From: Streptomyces sp. WAC 01529
Lineage (GTDB): Bacteria > Actinomycetota > Actinomycetes > Streptomycetales > Streptomycetaceae
Assembly (NCBI RefSeq): GCF_003945545.1
Contig: NZ_CP029617.1
Span: 6,061,001 to 6,125,000 of the forward strand
Length of the DNA: 64,000 nt
Direction: 5' to 3'
Shown here in pieces: positions 60,579 to 64,000 of this stretch. Both the position numbers and the translations under genes were made by a program. The notes beneath the pieces were generated by a model, which was not told the origin of the DNA, did not search any database, and worked only from the letters and a program-made list of their open reading frames with translations. Positions within the stretch are counted from its first letter, which is position 1. Every line of letters starts with the position of its first letter.

Positions 60579-62273
60579 ATGGCCCAGGTCCAGCGCATGT
60601 CCCGATTGATGGTCAAGACACTGCGCGACGACCCGGCGGACGCCGAGACGCTCAACCACAAGCTGCTCGTCCGGGCCGGTTACGTCCGCCGCACCGCCGC
60701 CGGCATCTGGACCTGGCTGCCGCTCGGCAAGAAGGTCTACGAGAACATCGCTCGCGTCGTCCGCGAGGAGATGGACGCCATCGGCGGCCAGGAGGTGCTG
60801 CTCCCGGCGCTCCTGCCCAAGGAGCCCTACGAGGCCTCCGGCCGTTATGAGGAGTACGGCGACCTGCTCTTCCGCCTCAAGGACCGCAAGGGCGCCGACT
60901 ACCTCCTCGGCCCCACCCACGAGGAGATCTTCACCCAGGTCGTCAAGGACCAGTGCTCGTCCTACAAGGACCTGCCGGTGATCCTCTACCAGATCCAGAC
61001 GAAGTACCGCGACGAGGCCCGCCCCCGCGCCGGTGTGCTGCGCGGCCGCGAGTTCCAGATGAAGGACTCGTACTCCTTCGACACCACCGACGAGGGCCTC
61101 GCCGAGTCCTACGCCCTGCACCGCGGCGCCTACCAGCGCATCTTCGAGCGCCTCGGCCTCGACTACCGCATCGTGTCCGCCGTCGCGGGCGCCATGGGCG
61201 GCTCCAAGTCCGAGGAGTTCCTGGCCCCGGCCCCGGCCGGCGAGGACACCTTCGTGGACTGCCCGGCGTGCGACTACGCCGCCAACACCGAGGCCGTCAC
61301 CTTCCAGCTCGCCCCGGTCGACGGCTCGGCGCACGGCCCCGCCGAGGAGCTGGACACCCCCGACACCCCGACCATCGAGACCCTCGCCGAGCACCTCGGC
61401 GTCCCGGCCTCCGTGACCCTGAAGAACCTCCTGGTCAAGGTCGACGGCGAGATCGTGGCCGTCGGCGTCCCCGGCGACCGCGAGGTCGACCTCGGCAAGC
61501 TCGGCGAGCACCTGGCCCCGGCCGAGGTCGAGCTGGTCACCGCCGAGGACTTCGAGGGCCGCGACGACCTCGTACGCGGTTACGTGGGCCCGCAGGGCCT
61601 GGACAAGGTCCGCTACATCGCCGACCCGCGCGTCGCGCCCGGCACCGCCTGGATCACCGGCGCCAACAAGCAGGACAAGCACGCGAAGAACGTCGTCTGC
61701 GGCCGCGACTTCGAGGTCGACGACTACCTGGACGTCGTGGTCGTCGAAGAGGGCGACCCGTGCCCCAACTGCGGCACCGGCCTCAAGCTGGACCGCGCCA
61801 TCGAGATCGGCCACATCTTCCAGCTCGGCCGCAAGTACGCCGACACCTTCCAGCTCGACGTCCTCGGCAAGGAGGGCAAGCCGGTCCGCGTGACCATGGG
61901 CTCGTACGGCATCGGCGTCTCCCGCGCGGTGGCCGCGCTCGCCGAGCAGACCGCCGACGACAAGGGTCTGTGCTGGCCCAAGGAGGTCGCACCCGCCGAC
62001 GTCCACGTGGTCGCCGCGGGCAAGGCGCTCCAGACGGAGCTGGCCCTGGACGTCGCCGAGAAGCTGGGCGCCGCGGGCGCGCGCGTCCTGGTCGACGACC
62101 GGGCCGGGGTCTCCCCGGGCGTGAAGTTCACCGACGCCGAGCTGATCGGCGTCCCGCAGATCCTGGTCGCGGGCCGCCGCTCCGCCGAGGGCATCGTGGA
62201 GCTGAAGGACCGCCGCACGGGCGAGCGCGAGGAGATGACGGTCGAAGAGGCCGTCGCCCGCCTCACCGCGTAG
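60579..62273 (+). CDS. proS: prolyl-tRNA synthetase
   Basis: The 564-residue class II synthetase is of the bacterial type. Motif 2 lies around RGREFQMKDSYSFD, and motif 3 is MGSYGIGVSRAVAAL. An editing (INS/YbaK-like) domain lies between (about 235-385; NTEAVTFQ...TLAEHLGVPASVTLKNLLVKVDG), and the C-terminal anticodon domain follows. It charges tRNA-Pro and clears mischarged alanine. The ATG at 60579 follows AGGAG. A short CTCGGC-CGT-GCCGAG hairpin (60532-60546) precedes the binding site; I see no T-box. Confidence 0.96.
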   Translation: MAQVQRMSRLMVKTLRDDPADAETLNHKLLVRAGYVRRTAAGIWTWLPLGKKVYENIARVVREEMDAIGGQEVLLPALLPKEPYEASGRYEEYGDLLFRLKDRKGADYLLGPTHEEIFTQVVKDQCSSYKDLPVILYQIQTKYRDEARPRAGVLRGREFQMKDSYSFDTTDEGLAESYALHRGAYQRIFERLGLDYRIVSAVAGAMGGSKSEEFLAPAPAGEDTFVDCPACDYAANTEAVTFQLAPVDGSAHGPAEELDTPDTPTIETLAEHLGVPASVTLKNLLVKVDGEIVAVGVPGDREVDLGKLGEHLAPAEVELVTAEDFEGRDDLVRGYVGPQGLDKVRYIADPRVAPGTAWITGANKQDKHAKNVVCGRDFEVDDYLDVVVVEEGDPCPNCGTGLKLDRAIEIGHIFQLGRKYADTFQLDVLGKEGKPVRVTMGSYGIGVSRAVAALAEQTADDKGLCWPKEVAPADVHVVAAGKALQTELALDVAEKLGAAGARVLVDDRAGVSPGVKFTDAELIGVPQILVAGRRSAEGIVELKDRRTGEREEMTVEEAVARLTA

Positions 62274-62278
62274 GGGAA

Positions 62279-62315
62279 GCGCCCCGAAGGGGCGCGGGGA
62301 ACTGCGCGACCAGCC
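62279..62315 (-). repeat. dispersed GGTCGCGCAGTTCCCCGCG repeat, copy 3
   Basis: On the minus strand GGCTGGTCGCGCAGTTCCCC is followed by the perfect hairpin GCGCCCC-TTC-GGGGCGC (62295-62279). It lies 6 bases after the proS stop, between convergent genes, fitting a bidirectional terminator. Confidence 0.88.
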
Positions 62316-62356
62316 ACACACGGTCCGCGGACTCCGCGCCCACCGGGGTCACCCGG

Positions 62357-63256
62357 TCACAGCCACCCCGCGAACTCCAAGAGCAGCTCCGCATCCTGCG
62401 GACGCCCCACCCGCAGGGCCCGGACCCCCGACTCCACGGCCCGGAAAAGCGTCCACCCCCGAAGCCGCTCCTGATCCACCTCAAGGGACTCGGCCAGCTT
62501 CTTCACGCGCCGACGGGTGATCGACGCCCCGGACGGCGAGGCGATCAGATCCTCCACCCGGTCACGGACGAGCCGCGCCAGGTCGAACGCGGTCTCACCG
62601 ACCACCGGGTCGGGCCCCACGGCCAGCCACGGCACCCGGTCCCCGGCAAGGACCTTGCTCTGCCGGAAGGTGCCGTGCAGCAACCGCGGCTCCATCGGCG
62701 CCGCCGCGGCGAGAAGCTCCTCACGCGCGGCGAGGGCCGCGTCCACCAGTGGCGCCACCTCCGCGTCCCGGGAGGCCCGCATCGCCTCGGCCTGGCGTCC
62801 CGTCCGCTCGGCGACCGTCTCGAAACGGTGCCCGGCGGGCGGCTCCACCCACAGCCGCCGCAGCGTCCCCGCCGCTTCGAGCAGCGCCTTGGCTTCCGGC
62901 AGCGAGCGCACGGACACATCACGGTGCAGCCGTTCGAGGAGCAGTGCCCCGTCCGCGCACTCGGGGTCGAGCAGCCGGGCGGCACCGAGACCGCCCCAGT
63001 GCGCGAGGGCGGCCCGCTCGCTCTCCGGGCGCGACCGGGGCGGCACGAGCTTGAGCACGGCGGGCGTGCCGTCGGCCCGGCGCACCATCAGGACGAGGCC
63101 GCTGCGCCCGCCGGGGACGTGGACCCGTTCGACGGTCAACTCGCGCAGTGCGACGGCCTGTTCCACTGCCCCGGGCAGCTTCGCCAGCCAGTCGTCGCCG
63201 TCCTGCGCCGTCTCGCCCAGTGCGGTGACCAGGCGTCGCGGCGGTTCGAAAGCCAT
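62357..63256 (-). CDS. aminoglycoside-phosphotransferase-like protein, predicted pseudokinase
   Basis: The 299-residue protein resembles the APH(6)/streptomycin 6-kinase group: ATP-binding lysine region PAVLKLVPP, then the catalytic-loop position, then GPDPVVGETAFDLARLV (the DPxxG and DLA motifs). The catalytic loop normally reads HGDxHxxN but is His194-Gly-Thr196-Phe-Arg198-Gln-Ser-Lys201 here, so Asp, His and Asn are all replaced. Phosphotransfer is therefore unlikely, and a binding or regulatory role is more probable. The usual metal-binding Asp region (DP) is kept. It is convergent with proS. Confidence 0.82.
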   Translation of the reverse strand: MAFEPPRRLVTALGETAQDGDDWLAKLPGAVEQAVALRELTVERVHVPGGRSGLVLMVRRADGTPAVLKLVPPRSRPESERAALAHWGGLGAARLLDPECADGALLLERLHRDVSVRSLPEAKALLEAAGTLRRLWVEPPAGHRFETVAERTGRQAEAMRASRDAEVAPLVDAALAAREELLAAAAPMEPRLLHGTFRQSKVLAGDRVPWLAVGPDPVVGETAFDLARLVRDRVEDLIASPSGASITRRRVKKLAESLEVDQERLRGWTLFRAVESGVRALRVGRPQDAELLLEFAGWL

Positions 63257-63281
63257 GCGCGAGTCGTTCCTTCCTTAAGGG

Positions 63282-63752
63282 TTACGCCTTGGGCGTCGCC
63301 GGAGCCGAGGAGCCGGATGGCGCGGACCGCTCGGCGAGCCCAGGGAAGGCTACGCTCCCGCCCCGCCACCGCGCGGCCCGGACCGCCGCCTCGCGCAGCG
63401 CCCCGGCGGCACTGCCGCGCCGGCTGCCCGAGGAAGCGCGTACGAGATCGGAGTAGACCCCGGCGACCCGGTCCTCCAGCTCGGCGGCGAGCCGCGCGGC
63501 AGCGGTGGCGTCCGGCACCGGGAAGGGGAGCGCGTAGGCGGCGTCCGCGGGCTGCGGCTCGCCGCCCAGGTCGCGCACGGCGCGCTGGAGTTCGTCGCGC
63601 CGGGCGCGGTGTGCGTCGTACGCGGTCCGCGCCTCGTCCCTGCGGCCCTCGCCGACCCGGCCGCCGACGACCCCATAGCCGTACACGGCGGCGTGCTCGG
63701 CGCCCAGGGCGGCCTGCACGGCCTTCAGCTCGTCGTCCTTGGACTCGCTCAC
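63282..63752 (-). CDS. DUF4439 ferritin-like protein
   Basis: The 156-residue all-helical protein has ELKAVQAALGAEHAAVYGYGVVGGRV and ARTAYDAHRARRDELQRAVRDLGGEP, matching the two helix pairs of the ferritin-like DUF4439 family. The Glu/His pattern for a di-iron site is incomplete. The GTG start at 63752 overlaps the stop of the preceding gene by 2 bases (GTGA), so the two are coupled. Confidence 0.85.
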   Translation of the reverse strand: MSESKDDELKAVQAALGAEHAAVYGYGVVGGRVGEGRRDEARTAYDAHRARRDELQRAVRDLGGEPQPADAAYALPFPVPDATAAARLAAELEDRVAGVYSDLVRASSGSRRGSAAGALREAAVRAARWRGGSVAFPGLAERSAPSGSSAPATPKA

Positions 63753-64000
63753 TTCTTGTCGCCCTCCGTCAGCAGATACGCGTGCGCCGCCCCCGCGGCC
63801 GCCACCGAGGCGAGCAGCCTGGCCTGCTCGGCCGGGGCGTCGACCAGGGCCGCGCCCCGCCGGTCGGCCAGTGCGCGCTCGGCGTCGGCGAGGTCGCGCA
63901 CCGCCTTGTCGGGGTCCGAGGCCACGGACGGCTCCGGAGCCGGCGCGGCGGCGCCGGAGGCCGACCCGGACGGGGACGGGGACGCCGGGGCTCCGCCGCC
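63749..64000 (-). CDS. hypothetical protein, N-terminus beyond window
   Basis: Only the last 83 residues are visible: a Pro/Ser/Ala-rich stretch, then DPDKAVRDLADAERALADRRGAALVDAPAEQARLLASVAAAGAAHAYLLTEGDKK. The Pro-rich part before a short helical domain suggests a secreted or lipoprotein linker, but the start is not in view. It is coupled to the DUF4439 gene. Confidence 0.6.
   Translation of the reverse strand, partial: GGGAPASPSPSGSASGAAAPAPEPSVASDPDKAVRDLADAERALADRRGAALVDAPAEQARLLASVAAAGAAHAYLLTEGDKK

Overview
The window is a very GC-rich actinobacterial chromosome segment, almost certainly Streptomyces. It has dense GTG/ATG starts, long false antisense reading frames, ATGA/GTGA-coupled operons, and a gene order that I recall from the polyamine/GABA and dxr-ispG-proS regions of S. 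coelicolor. I see no tRNA, rRNA, CRISPR array, insertion sequence or prophage.

Layout. 1-625: start of a LOG-type Rossmann protein, cut by the window edge. 871-8999: a four-gene signalling set made of a soluble hybrid histidine kinase with about 13 tandem HAMP units, an ANTAR-GAF-PAS-PP2C phosphatase, a STAS protein lacking the usual phospho-serine, and a MEDS plus HATPase anti-sigma-like protein. 9089-11603: a VOC protein and an ABC exporter pair. 11797-15308: polyamine catabolism (class III aminotransferase, Lrp/AsnC regulator, divergent aminobutyraldehyde dehydrogenase). 15531-18125: a large protein with a RING-like zinc motif and a TerD-like C-terminal part. 18219-20399: an orphan polyamine-binding lipoprotein convergent with an AraC regulator. 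20615-28953: a pentose-phosphate/glycolysis operon tkt-tal-zwf-opcA-pgi-gnd. 28983-34249: a small unknown gene, a serine hydrolase, an add-GDPD-DUF72 operon and a DUF4190 protein. 34862-42187: a second aldehyde dehydrogenase and a complete polyamine uptake operon (binding protein, potABC) ending in a PuuB-like oxidase. 42338-43652: a small unknown protein and a PAP2 phosphatase. 43752-51507: GABA catabolism (gabT, PucR regulator, semialdehyde dehydrogenase) with a membrane-anchored VirD4/FtsK-like ATPase between. 51743-53683: acyl-CoA dehydrogenase. 53782-57670: dxr-rseP-ispG. 59015-62273: two GNAT proteins and proS. 62357-64000: an APH-like pseudokinase, a DUF4439 ferritin-like protein and a truncated small gene.

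How the genes fit together. Putrescine taken up by the PotABC-type transporter can be oxidised by the flavin oxidase or transaminated by the class III enzyme. The resulting aldehyde goes to GABA through the two aldehyde dehydrogenases, and GABA goes to succinate through GabT and the 50062-51507 dehydrogenase. The pentose-phosphate operon lies between the two halves of this polyamine region.

Intergenic DNA carries several repeat families. The most distinctive is an element of four G-triplets (GGGTGGGTGGGTGGG) followed by a CCGCCGC-GAA-GCGGCGG hairpin, present about seven times. A second is the GGTCGCGCAGTTCCCCGCG hairpin repeat, present three times. The 1.3-kb stretch 57671-59014 holds no gene I can support and is built almost entirely of repeats.
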